Source of the DNA: JANLTP01 sp031363055
GTDB taxonomy: Bacteria > Pseudomonadota > Gammaproteobacteria > Burkholderiales > Burkholderiaceae_E
Reading direction: 5' to 3'
Assembly: GCA_031363055.1 (NCBI GenBank)
Contig: JANLTP010000190.1
Span: 1 to 57,852 of the forward strand
DNA length: 57,852 bases
Below are positions 41,721 through 50,473 of this stretch, one piece after another (positions within the stretch are counted from its first letter, which is position 1; each line of letters starts with the position of its first letter). The translations under genes were made by a program, and so were the position numbers. Under the pieces are notes generated by a model that was not told the origin of the DNA, searched no databases, and saw only the letters and a list, made by a program, of their open reading frames with translations.

Positions 41721-42201
41721 GGAAGCGAGCTGGACGATCGCTGGTTCTGATCACGCGTCAGTGATGACGCGACGGCAGGGCTGGAGGAAAATCCGGACTC
41801 CACAGAACAGGATGCTGGCTAACGGCCAGGAGCCGAGGGTTTCGAGCCGGTTGGTCGCAGGACTGACTGACTCTTGACTTGAGGCGACGGACAGTGGCAC
41901 AGAAAAGATACCGCCTAGTTTGATGTAAGCGCCTGCTAGTCGGGAAACGCTCGTTAATATTGGGTAAGGGTGAAATGGTGGGGTAAGAGCCCACCGCACG
42001 ATCAGCGATGATCGTGGCAGGCTAAACCCCATCCGGAGCAACATCAAATAGGCATGCATTCGGCCGCAAGGTCGAACCGGTGGTTCGCCAGGGCATGCGG
42101 GTAGATGGCACGAGCGCACGGGTAACCGGGCGCCCAGATGAATGATCGTCAGTCCGGTCGCAGGATCGGGCGCACAGAATCCGGTTTACAGGCTCGCTTC
42201 C
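41721..42201 (+). ncRNA. rnpB: RNase P RNA, class A
   Basis: The 5' GGAAGCGAG (41721-41729) pairs with CTCGCTTCC (42193-42201) as helix P1. Inside are the conserved CR-I GGAGGAAAATCCGGACTCC, the CAGGATGCTGGCTAACGG stretch, GACAGTGGCACAGAAAAGA, GGTAAGGGTGAAATGGTGG-GGTAAGAGCCCACC, GGCAGGCTAAACCCCATCCGG-AGCAA and the 3' AGATGAATGATCGTC-like end, in proper order. It is the catalytic RNA that matures tRNA 5' ends. A T-run (GTTTTT) follows directly and can act with P1 as terminator. About 450 bases separate it from mraZ. Confidence 0.97.
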
Positions 42202-42543
42202 GTTTTTGCCGCCAACTTGTACCACCTGACTCGATCTGACACGAATTGACGCACACAGGCACCGTTATTCGCGGCAGCCGTCGGCCTGCTTGACACTCTT
42301 TTGAGCCGGCGCAGAACCTGTCCGACACGTTCTGCCATGAAAAATCCCCTTCAACGCTTCTTTGACCCTGACGGTCGCTGAACCATTTTTTTGGAAGGCT
42401 GTCTAGAGCAAATTCTTATTTTTCAATATCTTATCCTGGTTATATCAGGTAAAATATTGGCGAATTTTTACCCACTAAGTCCTTGATACTGAGGATAAAA
42501 CCAGTTGCAGTCAGCTTGACCAACCGCTCGGAAAACTCCAAAA
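42202..42543. other. Gap between rnpB and the MraZ box
   Basis: About 340 bases without a gene. An AT-rich stretch at 42,410-42,465 with TTATATCAGGTAAAAT is a plausible promoter for the dcw cluster (TAAAAT near 42,451 as -10), but no good -35 is seen. A T-run near 42,390 could mark the end of a transcript. Confidence 0.35.
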
Positions 42544-42578
42544 TGGATTTTTGCGGCATTTAGTGGAATTTAGTGGGT
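42544..42578 (+). promoter_or_regulatory. MraZ box: four half-sites at 10-base period
   Basis: TGGAT (42544), CGGCA (42554), TGGAA (42564) and TGGGT (42574) recur every ten bases with T-rich spacers, 70-106 bases upstream of the mraZ ATG. MraZ of other bacteria binds TGGGN repeats spaced by five bases in its own promoter, so this is very likely its autoregulatory site. The second half-site is degenerate. Confidence 0.7.
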
Positions 42579-42649
42579 TTTTTGCTGATGAGCTTATCAG
42601 CCCCACGTTTGGGTCGGTTGGTGGATAGGTTCAAGGACGGAAGTCGGGC

Positions 42650-43078
42650 ATGTTCCAGGGCAAGTCAAGCATAACGATAGACCCAAAGGGTCGTATGTCG
42701 ATTCCGGTCAAGCTCCGGTCGTCATTCGTTGAGCCTGACGGCAGTTTTCTGACCATAACCCGGCATCCACACGGTTGTTTAGTGATTTTTCCTCGTGCTT
42801 CATGGATGGTCAAACAGCAGAAGCTGCTGCAGATGCCGATGAGCGCCGAGGCTTGGAAGCGCATGTTTGTGGGCAATGCTACAGACATTGAAGTTGATGA
42901 CAGTGGTCGAGTGTTGATTCCGGCGGAATTACGCAAGCCGGTGGGGTTGGACAAGTCAGCGGTTTTGATGGGTATGGGCGGTCACCTGGAACTTTGGGAT
43001 GAAGCGGCCATAACAAAAATGGAAAGTGATACGGCTGCCGCCGGTGTTCCTGAGTCGATTGCCAATTTCGTCTTCTAG
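42650..43078 (+). CDS. mraZ: Transcriptional regulator MraZ
   Basis: A 142-residue protein with two SpoVT/AbrB-like repeats, each with the DxxxR core: DPKGRMSIPVKLR near residue 11 and DDSGRVLIPAELR near residue 85. It forms a ring and represses the dcw operon through the TGGGN-type repeats upstream. A GGACGGAAG-type ribosome site precedes the ATG. It is the first gene of the cell-division cluster. Confidence 0.96.
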   Translation: MFQGKSSITIDPKGRMSIPVKLRSSFVEPDGSFLTITRHPHGCLVIFPRASWMVKQQKLLQMPMSAEAWKRMFVGNATDIEVDDSGRVLIPAELRKPVGLDKSAVLMGMGGHLELWDEAAITKMESDTAAAGVPESIANFVF

Positions 43079-43118
43079 CAAGCCGGCTGCGCGGGATGCG
43101 CGGTTGCTGCGGAGCTAG

Positions 43119-44135
43119 GTGGTGAGTGCGGGTCAACGATTCGTTCATCGACCGGTGCTGCTTGCTGAGTGTATCGAAGCGCTCGACATTCGCGTCGATG
43201 GTGTCTATGTAGACGGCACCTTCGGTCGTGGCGGTCATAGTGCCGAGATATTCAAGCGGCTGGGCAAAGCGGGGCAGCTTATCGCGATTGATAGAGATCC
43301 GCAGGCAGTGACGGCGGGGCAGCAGTTGAGTGAGGAATGGCGCGCTCGCGCAAGCGAGTCGGGCGCCGAGACTGGACGGTTTGTGATCGAGCATGCGGTG
43401 TTTTCGCAGCTCGATGCGGTGCTTGACGCGCATAGCGTCAGTGGCATTGACGGCATTCTGCTTGATCTCGGCGTTTCATCTCCGCAACTCGATGACGCAT
43501 CCCGTGGTTTCAGCTTCCGGTTGGATGGACCGCTCGACATGCGCATGGATCCGACGCGCGGCATGTCGGCAAGGCAGTGGTTAATACAAGCGTCGGAGCG
43601 TCAGATTGCGGAGGCCTTGAGAGACTATGGGGAAGAACGGTTTGCTGTTCAGATTGCAGCGGCGGTTGCTGCTCGCTGCAGGGACGCCGGTAGCACCGCG
43701 TTATCGAGCACCGGAGAACTTGCCAGCCTCGTGGCGGGCGTCGTCAGGCGCCGCCAGAAGCGGTCGCAGATGGGCAAGGACCCGGCTACCCGCACCTTTC
43801 AGGCTTTACGGATTCTCGTCAATCAAGAGCTTGAAGAACTCACGATCGTCCTAGCGCGGGCAACCGCCAGACTACGGCCAGGAGGCAGGCTGGTAGTGAT
43901 CAGTTTTCACTCGCTTGAAGATCGCATCGTCAAGCAGTTCATGGCTCGCGAGAGCGGTCGGATTGACGTACGCAAGGATCCGATTCGAGGTACACCGATT
44001 TACGATTCGCCGCTTCGATTGCAGACTTTGCCGAGGGTACTGCCGGGCGAAACAGAAACAGAAGTCAACCCAAGAGCGCGTTCGGCGGTCTTGAGGGTGG
44101 CTCAAAAGAGCGATGCCGTTACAGACGTGACCTGA
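43119..44135 (+). CDS. rsmH: 16S rRNA (cytosine1402-N4)-methyltransferase RsmH
   Basis: A 338-residue SAM methyltransferase: HRPVLLAECIEAL, VDGTFGRGGHSAEI (SAM site), LLDLGVSSPQLDDASRGFSF and FHSLEDRIVKQF. It modifies C1402 of 16S rRNA. Two GTG codons in a row (43119 and 43122) can start it; GGAG stands six to nine bases upstream. An insertion of about ten residues (ARASESGAETG) follows the motif EEWR. Standard second gene of the dcw cluster. Confidence 0.96.
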   Translation: MVSAGQRFVHRPVLLAECIEALDIRVDGVYVDGTFGRGGHSAEIFKRLGKAGQLIAIDRDPQAVTAGQQLSEEWRARASESGAETGRFVIEHAVFSQLDAVLDAHSVSGIDGILLDLGVSSPQLDDASRGFSFRLDGPLDMRMDPTRGMSARQWLIQASERQIAEALRDYGEERFAVQIAAAVAARCRDAGSTALSSTGELASLVAGVVRRRQKRSQMGKDPATRTFQALRILVNQELEELTIVLARATARLRPGGRLVVISFHSLEDRIVKQFMARESGRIDVRKDPIRGTPIYDSPLRLQTLPRVLPGETETEVNPRARSAVLRVAQKSDAVTDVT

Positions 44136-44216
44136 GCTTGGTTGCGTCAGTCGGTGGGGTTGGGTTGGTTGGATCCGTAGTGGGTTGGATCTGTAACGAG
44201 TGGGCCAGGGTTCGCA

Positions 44217-44531
44217 GTGACTAAGCTAAATATAATTCTAATGGCCGTGTTGGCGCTCTGTGCGCTGGGACTGGTGACCTCTCAAGATCGAGCCCGCAAG
44301 TCGTTCGTTGAGCTTGAGCGCGCCCATGCGCAAACTCGCCAGCTCGAGATTCAGGCCAATCAACTCGAACTCGATCAGTCGAAACTCTCGAAGACGGCGC
44401 TGGTTGATGGCAAGGCGCGCCGTGAACTGGCCATGCAGCCGGTGAAGTCAGAACGCACCTTGCACGTCAATCTTGCTGGCGACCTGCCGCATCAGGCCTT
44501 GACCGCTCAAGAATCAAAGGCACGTCGCTGA
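44217..44531 (+). CDS. ftsL: Cell division protein FtsL
   Basis: A 104-residue bitopic membrane protein: a short N-terminus, one membrane segment (about 5-22, IILMAVLALCALGLVTS) and a coiled-coil periplasmic part (LERAHAQTRQLEIQANQLEL). It joins FtsQ and FtsB in the divisome. Start is GTG 44217. About 80 bases with GGGTTGG/TGGATC repeats separate it from rsmH. TGATG couples it to ftsI. Confidence 0.92.
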   Translation: MTKLNIILMAVLALCALGLVTSQDRARKSFVELERAHAQTRQLEIQANQLELDQSKLSKTALVDGKARRELAMQPVKSERTLHVNLAGDLPHQALTAQESKARR

Positions 44532-46273
44532 TGGCCATGCACACTCGCCACCTGTTGCGCGGTAACAATCCGCTGATTGCGATCAAGCTGCCACCGTTTC
44601 GCTCGCATCTGGTTATGCTGCTGATATCGCTGGCCTTTGTGTCGGTGGCGGCGCGCGCGGCCTATTTGCAAGTGTTCACCACCACTTATCTGCAAAAGCA
44701 GGGTGGCAAGCGTTACGAGCGCTCGGTCGATCTGCCGGCCTCGCGCGGCAAGATCGTTGATCGCAATGGCCAGGTGCTGGCGGCCAGTGTGCCGGCGCAT
44801 GCCATCTGGGCGATTCCCGATCAGGTCGATGCGCCGCCCGAGAAACTCAAGGCGCTGGCAAAACTGCTGGCGATTGCGGATCGCGATCTGGCCCGCAAAC
44901 TGGCTGATGAAGACCGCACCTTTGTGTATCTGAAACGTCAGGTTGACAGCGAAGTTGCTGCCCGCATCACGGCGCTCGATATCAACGGCATTCATCAGCG
45001 CAGCGAGTACAAGCGGCATTACCCGGAAGGCGAAACCCTCGCCCACGTGGTTGGCTTTACCAACGTCGAAGATGCCGGCCAAGAGGGCGTTGAGCTCGGT
45101 CAGCAAAAGGTACTCGGCGGGCAGGCCGGCATGCGCCGTGTCATCAAGGACGGGCGGGGCCGCATTGTCGATGACTTGCAGGCGGTACGCGAACCGCGTG
45201 ATGGTCGCGACCTGGCACTGTCGCTGGATTCCAAGATCCAGTTTCTGGTGCACAACGCCTTGCGCACGACGGTTCGCGAGCATCGCGCCAAGGCCGGCGC
45301 TGCGGTGGTCGTCGATGTGCAGACCGGCGAGGTTCTGGCGCTGTCGAATTGGCCCAGCTACAACCCGAATGAGCGTAACCAGTTGACCGGTGAGCAACTG
45401 CGGAATCGGGTCATCACCGATACCTTCGAACCGGGCTCAACCATGAAGCCATTCACAGCTGCACTCGCGATAGAGCTCGGCAAGGTCCGTCCGAAGTCGG
45501 TCATCCAGACGGCGCCCGGCAGAATGACCATTGGCCCCGACACCATTGGCGACGCCCATATGCATGGTCCGCTGACGGTCGAAGAGGTGATTCAAAAATC
45601 ATCGAATGTCGGCACGGCCAAGATGGCGCTGATGATGCAGCCGCGTGAGATGTGGGATATGTACGTTGCTTTGGGTTTCGGCCAAGCGCCCGAGCTCGGA
45701 TTTCCAGGCGCCGTCGCCGGTCGGGTACGCGCCCATAAAAAGTGGAAGCCGATTGAACAGGCGACCATGTCGTATGGCCATGGATTGTCGGTTTCGCTGT
45801 TGCAAATTGCGCGTGCGTACTCGGTGTTTGCACGCGACGGTGAGTTGACGCCGCTGACGCTGTTCAAACCGGATCACCAACCGACCGGGACCGTCGTCAT
45901 TCAACCCGAAACAGCGCGCGCGGTTCGCAAGATGCTCGAGATGGCCGCTGGCCCCGATGGCACGGCACCCAGAGCGCAGGTACCGGGTTACCGGGTGGCC
46001 GGCAAGACCGGCACCTCTCGCAAGCAGGAGCACGGGCAATACGTCAAGCAGTATGTCTCGTCATTTGTCGGTTTCGCGCCGGTATCGAATCCTCGAATTA
46101 TTGTCGCGGTCATGATTGACGAGCCCCGTAACGGCAAGTACTACGCCGGCGACGTGGCCGCTCCGTTGTTCTCGAAAATTACCGGAGATGCGTTGCGTTC
46201 CATGCATGTCCCCCCCGATATGCCGATTGCGAATCTGGTCATGCCCCTCAAGGGTGTTGACGAGAGCTTCTGA
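44531..46273 (+). CDS. ftsI: Peptidoglycan transpeptidase FtsI (PBP3)
   Basis: A 580-residue class B penicillin-binding protein: cytoplasmic start, one membrane segment (about 25-45), a dimerisation domain starting RSVDLPASRGKIVDRNG, and a transpeptidase domain with EPGSTMKPFT (catalytic Ser303), SSN at 357-359 and KTGT at 492-495. It cross-links septal peptidoglycan. It overlaps ftsL by one base. murE follows after eight bases. Confidence 0.96.
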   Translation: MAMHTRHLLRGNNPLIAIKLPPFRSHLVMLLISLAFVSVAARAAYLQVFTTTYLQKQGGKRYERSVDLPASRGKIVDRNGQVLAASVPAHAIWAIPDQVDAPPEKLKALAKLLAIADRDLARKLADEDRTFVYLKRQVDSEVAARITALDINGIHQRSEYKRHYPEGETLAHVVGFTNVEDAGQEGVELGQQKVLGGQAGMRRVIKDGRGRIVDDLQAVREPRDGRDLALSLDSKIQFLVHNALRTTVREHRAKAGAAVVVDVQTGEVLALSNWPSYNPNERNQLTGEQLRNRVITDTFEPGSTMKPFTAALAIELGKVRPKSVIQTAPGRMTIGPDTIGDAHMHGPLTVEEVIQKSSNVGTAKMALMMQPREMWDMYVALGFGQAPELGFPGAVAGRVRAHKKWKPIEQATMSYGHGLSVSLLQIARAYSVFARDGELTPLTLFKPDHQPTGTVVIQPETARAVRKMLEMAAGPDGTAPRAQVPGYRVAGKTGTSRKQEHGQYVKQYVSSFVGFAPVSNPRIIVAVMIDEPRNGKYYAGDVAAPLFSKITGDALRSMHVPPDMPIANLVMPLKGVDESF

Positions 46274-46281
46274 TTGCACCT

Positions 46282-47949
46282 TTGAACACCAGACTGAACA
46301 TGCTCAAGTCCGCCGCTGCCAAGGATAGTCCGCGAGTGATCGCGGACTGGCTGCGCGCGCAACTGCCGGCTGGTGCTCAGTTGAGTGCCGACAGTCGCAG
46401 CGTTCGTGTCGGCGATGCCTTTCTCGCGTTTCCGGGGCTGCGTGAAGATGGCCGCAAGTACATTGCGCAGGCTCTGTTAAATGGCGCTGGCGCGATCTTG
46501 TGGCAACGCGAAGTATTCAACTGGCCGCATCTCGATGAAGCGCCGCAACGCTCGGTGTCGAAACTGAAGAGCCGCGCCGGCGCCATTGCTCACGAATACT
46601 ATGGTCAGCCCAGTGAACAGCTCGATGTCATCGCGGTGACGGGGACCAATGGCAAGACCAGTACCACTCAGTGGCTCGCCGCTGGTTATGAAGCTGATGG
46701 TCGCAAGGCTGCGGTGATCGGGACGCTGGGTAGTGGTACGTTTGAGAGTGGTAAAACTTTGGGCGATGCATCCAGGAGTGCTACGTCCAGCGGCGGTTTT
46801 TCTAACGGCCTGGTTTCGTTTGGATTGACCACGCCGGATGCGATCAGCCTGCATCGAATACTCGCGCAGTTTCGAGATCAGTCGGTGCGTCACGTTGCCC
46901 TCGAGGCCTCATCGATCGGATTGGATCAGGGACGACTCGATGGCGCCCGCGTGGTGGCGGCCGTATTCACGAATCTGACCCATGATCACCTCGATTATCA
47001 CGGTGACATGCAGTCGTATGCAAAAGCCAAGGCCTCGCTGTTTGCTCGACCCGAGTTGCAGCTTGCCGTGGTGAATGGCGATGATCCGGCCAGCGTTGTC
47101 ATGTTGGACGCGTTACACGGTCCTGCCACCGAAACCATCAGCTACGGGCGTTCGCCTGGAAAGCACGGCACGAAGGCCCGACGCCACTTGATTGCCGAGT
47201 CGATTGATGCGCAGGTTGATGGCGTGCGATTACGGGTCGGCGGTGATTTCGGTAGCGCCACGATTGAACTCGGGGTGCTGGGAGAATTCAACGCATTTAA
47301 CATCCTGGCCGTCATGGCGACCTGGATGGGTTTAGGACTCGGCTTCGATCGTGCCTGCGAGCTGGCCAGTACGCTGCTCCCGGTGCGGGGTCGTATGGAG
47401 AAAGTACTCAGCCACGATCACGGTTCAGGTCACGGCCTGGGCGACCGCATCGATCAAGGCATCGATCACCGCATCGATCACAGTCTGCTCGACCCGTTGG
47501 TGGTGGTTGATTATGCGCACACGCCCGACGCGCTCGATAACGCGCTGCAATCGCTGCGCCCGATTGCGCGAGCGCGCGGCGGCGGCCTCTGGTGTGTTTT
47601 CGGCGCCGGCGGCGATCGCGATCCCAGCAAGCGCCCGGTGATGGGACGAACCGTCGAGGCGTTGGCTGATCATACGGTCATCACCAGTGATAACCCGCGC
47701 GGCGAATCGGCCTACAAGATCATTGCCGATATTCGTTCCGGCTTGTCGAAAGAGCCGCATTTGAGCGAAGTCGATCGCGCCTTGGCCATCAAGCGTGTGC
47801 TGCGCGAAGCGCAACCCAGCGATGTGGTGCTGATTGCCGGCAAGGGTCATGAGGAGTATCAGGAAGTAGCTGGCCAACGGCTGCCGTTCTCCGATGTCGA
47901 GATCGCCCGATCGGCCTTGTTAAGCCGCAGCGGGGCGCTCCGTGTTTGA
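46282..47949 (+). CDS. murE: UDP-MurNAc-L-Ala-D-Glu:meso-DAP ligase MurE with two insertions
   Basis: A 555-residue Mur ligase. P-loop GTNGKTSTT at 121-129, a later LTHDHLDYHGDM, VVDYAHTPDAL, and DNPRGE, the meso-diaminopimelate specificity motif. It adds DAP to UDP-MurNAc-dipeptide. Start is TTG 46282 or ATG 46300 (MLKSAAAK); neither has a strong ribosome site. Two insertions are unusual: about residues 151-175 (Ser/Gly-rich) and about 377-404, a Gly/His/Asp/Ile run (DRIDQGIDHRIDH words) made by short repeats, at the border of the central and C-terminal domains. Confidence 0.95.
   Translation: MNTRLNMLKSAAAKDSPRVIADWLRAQLPAGAQLSADSRSVRVGDAFLAFPGLREDGRKYIAQALLNGAGAILWQREVFNWPHLDEAPQRSVSKLKSRAGAIAHEYYGQPSEQLDVIAVTGTNGKTSTTQWLAAGYEADGRKAAVIGTLGSGTFESGKTLGDASRSATSSGGFSNGLVSFGLTTPDAISLHRILAQFRDQSVRHVALEASSIGLDQGRLDGARVVAAVFTNLTHDHLDYHGDMQSYAKAKASLFARPELQLAVVNGDDPASVVMLDALHGPATETISYGRSPGKHGTKARRHLIAESIDAQVDGVRLRVGGDFGSATIELGVLGEFNAFNILAVMATWMGLGLGFDRACELASTLLPVRGRMEKVLSHDHGSGHGLGDRIDQGIDHRIDHSLLDPLVVVDYAHTPDALDNALQSLRPIARARGGGLWCVFGAGGDRDPSKRPVMGRTVEALADHTVITSDNPRGESAYKIIADIRSGLSKEPHLSEVDRALAIKRVLREAQPSDVVLIAGKGHEEYQEVAGQRLPFSDVEIARSALLSRSGALRV
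47411..47494 (+). repeat. Short-repeat expansion inside murE
   Basis: GGCATCGATCA/CCGCATCGATCA words of about 12 bases recur three times, plus a GGTCACGG/GGTTCAGG pair before them. Together they encode a His/Asp-rich loop not normally present between the ME.V and VVDYAHT motifs of MurE. Reading frame is kept. Confidence 0.7.
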
Positions 47950-49294
47950 GCTGCGCGAAGCCTTCAACGCGCTGTCGAGTGCGCAACTGTTCGGCAATGG
48001 CCAAACACGCGTGCAGGCGATCAGCACCGATACGCGCAAGATTGCGCCGGGCGATCTGTTCTTCGCGTTGCGCGGCGATCAATTCGATGCCAACCAGTTT
48101 GCACCGAGCGCGCAGTCGCTGGGCGCCGCTGCGGTGGTCGTCGAGCGCATTGTTGAGGGCGCGGGTGCGCCGTTGATTCTGGTCAAGGATAGTCGCCGCG
48201 CCCTCGGTGAAGTCGCGCTGGCCTGGCGTCGCCGGTTCGAGTTGCCGGTGATCGCCGTCACCGGCAGCAATGGCAAGACCACAGTCAAGGAAATGATCGC
48301 TGCGGTGCTGCTCGAGCAGTTCGGCGCACAACGCAGTTGGGCGACGCAGGGCAATTTGAATAACGATGTCGGTTTGCCGCTGTCGGTATTCAAGTTGACC
48401 GCCGCCCACAAGGCTGCCGTACTTGAACTCGGCATGAATCATCCGGGCGAGATCGCCTGGATTGCGTCGATCGCCCAAGCCAGCGTTGCGCTGGTCAATA
48501 ACGCGCAGCGCGAACATCAGGAGTTCATGCCTTCGGTAGCCGCCACCGCCGTTGAGAACGGCGCTGCCATCGCTGCGCTGGCCGCCGATGGCGTGGCGGT
48601 GTTTCCTGGCGATGATGAACATACCGCCATCTGGCGAGGCTTGGCGGCCGCACGACGCACCGTTGAATTCGGAATCGGACCCGGGTATGCGGTCTGGACC
48701 GATGTGCTGGCGAATCCCGAGGGCTTTCCGTTGCACATCGGTCAGCGGTCAGTTGAAGTACGACTGAACATCGCCGGTATGCATAACGTCCGCAATGCCT
48801 TGGCGGCGGCCGCCTGTTGCCATGCGATTGGCACGCCGATCGAGACCATCGCGGCCGGTCTGGCCAAATTTCAACCGGTCAAGGGGCGTCTGGTTTCGCA
48901 TCGACTGCCCAACGGGGCGACCTTGATCGATGACAGCTACAACGCCAATCCGGACTCGGTTCGGGCGGCGATCGATGTACTGGCCACGCGACCCGCTGCG
49001 CGCATTCTGGTGCTCGGCGATATGGGCGAGGTCGGCACACAGGGCGCGCAGTTCCACGATGAAGTCGGCGCCTATGCACGCGCTCGTGGCATCGAACATT
49101 TGTTGGGCTTCGGAGAAGCAACGCGCATTGCGGTGGCAAGCTTCGGGCAAAGCGGTGAACACTTTGCTGATCTTGACACGTTGAATGCGCGTGCTCGTAT
49201 GCTCGCCAGTCAACAGGCCAGCATATTGGTGAAGGGTTCGCGCTTTATGAAGATGGAACGGGTTGTCGCAGAGCTTTTGGCGGGAGCACACTGA
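47942..49294 (+). CDS. murF: UDP-MurNAc-tripeptide:D-Ala-D-Ala ligase MurF
   Basis: A 450-residue Mur ligase: STDTRKIAPGDLFFAL, P-loop VTGSNGKTTVKEM, ELGMNHPGEIAWI, and DDSYNANPDS. It adds D-Ala-D-Ala to the tripeptide. Start is GTG 47942, overlapping murE by eight bases. It overlaps mraY by one base. Confidence 0.96.
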   Translation: MFELREAFNALSSAQLFGNGQTRVQAISTDTRKIAPGDLFFALRGDQFDANQFAPSAQSLGAAAVVVERIVEGAGAPLILVKDSRRALGEVALAWRRRFELPVIAVTGSNGKTTVKEMIAAVLLEQFGAQRSWATQGNLNNDVGLPLSVFKLTAAHKAAVLELGMNHPGEIAWIASIAQASVALVNNAQREHQEFMPSVAATAVENGAAIAALAADGVAVFPGDDEHTAIWRGLAAARRTVEFGIGPGYAVWTDVLANPEGFPLHIGQRSVEVRLNIAGMHNVRNALAAAACCHAIGTPIETIAAGLAKFQPVKGRLVSHRLPNGATLIDDSYNANPDSVRAAIDVLATRPAARILVLGDMGEVGTQGAQFHDEVGAYARARGIEHLLGFGEATRIAVASFGQSGEHFADLDTLNARARMLASQQASILVKGSRFMKMERVVAELLAGAH

Positions 49295-50463
49295 TGCTGC
49301 TCGAGCTGGCTCAATGGTTGGCCAAGGACATCCGCGCCTTTTCGGTGTTCAACTATATTACCTTGCGGGCGGTGCTGGCGACGCTGACCGCGCTGGCGAT
49401 TGGACTGATCTGCGGTCCGACCCTCATCCGCAAGCTGACCGCAATGAAGATTGGCCAGGCGGTGCGCAGTGACGGTCCGCAGAGTCATCTGATCAAATCC
49501 GGTACGCCGACCATGGGCGGCGCGTTGATTCTGATTTCGCTCGGCTTGTCGACCTTGCTGTGGGCCGATCTCGAAAATCGCTTTGTCTGGATCGTGCTTA
49601 TCGTAACCCTCGGATTCGGTGCCATCGGATGGGTCGATGACTACCGCAAAGTGGTGCGGCGCGACCCCGAAGGCATGCCGTCGCGCGAGAAATACTTCTG
49701 GCAATCGTTGATCGGAATTGTGGCGGCGGTCTACCTCGCCTTTGCCGTACCGACGCCTAGCGGAGTGGCCGCGTTCAAGCTTATGACGCAATGGATCGGC
49801 AGCGGTTTTTCAATTGATCTGCCGCCGAAGGCCGATTTGCTGGTGCCGTTCGTCAAGCACGTGGCTTACCCGCTCGGCGTATTCGGTTTTATTGCGATGA
49901 CCTATTTCGTCATCGTCGGTACCAGCAACGCAGTGAACCTGACCGATGGTGCCGACGGCTTGGCGATTTTGCCGGCCGTCATGGTCGGCAGTGCCCTGGG
50001 CGTCTTCGCCTATGTCACCGGTAACTCGGTGTTCTCGAAGTACCTGCTGATTCCCTACATACCGGGTGCTGGCGAGTTGACCGTCATTTGCGGGGCGATC
50101 GCCGGCGCCGGTCTGGCTTTTCTCTGGTTTAACGCCTACCCGGCGCAAGTCTTCATGGGCGACGTCGGTGCGCTCGCGCTTGGCGGCGCCCTGGGAACCA
50201 TTGCGGTGATTGTTCGTCAGGAAATTGCGCTGTTCATCATGGGCGGCGTCTTTGTCGCCGAGACGCTGTCGGTGATGTTGCAGGTCGGTTATTTCAAGTA
50301 CACCAAGAAGCGCTTTGGTGAGGGCCGCCGGATCTTCCGTATGGCCCCTCTGCACCATCACTTTGAAGTCGGCGGAGTCAAGGAAACGCAAGTGGTGGTG
50401 CGCTTCTGGATCGTGACCATGATGCTGGTGTTGTTCGGTTTGTCCTCACTCAAGCTGCGATGA
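49294..50463 (+). CDS. mraY: Phospho-MurNAc-pentapeptide translocase MraY
   Basis: A 389-residue membrane enzyme with ten predicted segments and the MraY marks GTPTMGGALI, GWVDDYRKV (Asp pair), NLTDGADGLAI, FMGDVGALALGG and MAPLHHHFE. It transfers phospho-MurNAc-pentapeptide to undecaprenyl phosphate, making lipid I. It follows murF with a one-base overlap, and murD starts ten bases later. Confidence 0.97.
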   Translation: MLLELAQWLAKDIRAFSVFNYITLRAVLATLTALAIGLICGPTLIRKLTAMKIGQAVRSDGPQSHLIKSGTPTMGGALILISLGLSTLLWADLENRFVWIVLIVTLGFGAIGWVDDYRKVVRRDPEGMPSREKYFWQSLIGIVAAVYLAFAVPTPSGVAAFKLMTQWIGSGFSIDLPPKADLLVPFVKHVAYPLGVFGFIAMTYFVIVGTSNAVNLTDGADGLAILPAVMVGSALGVFAYVTGNSVFSKYLLIPYIPGAGELTVICGAIAGAGLAFLWFNAYPAQVFMGDVGALALGGALGTIAVIVRQEIALFIMGGVFVAETLSVMLQVGYFKYTKKRFGEGRRIFRMAPLHHHFEVGGVKETQVVVRFWIVTMMLVLFGLSSLKLR

Positions 50464-50473
50464 CGAGACGATC

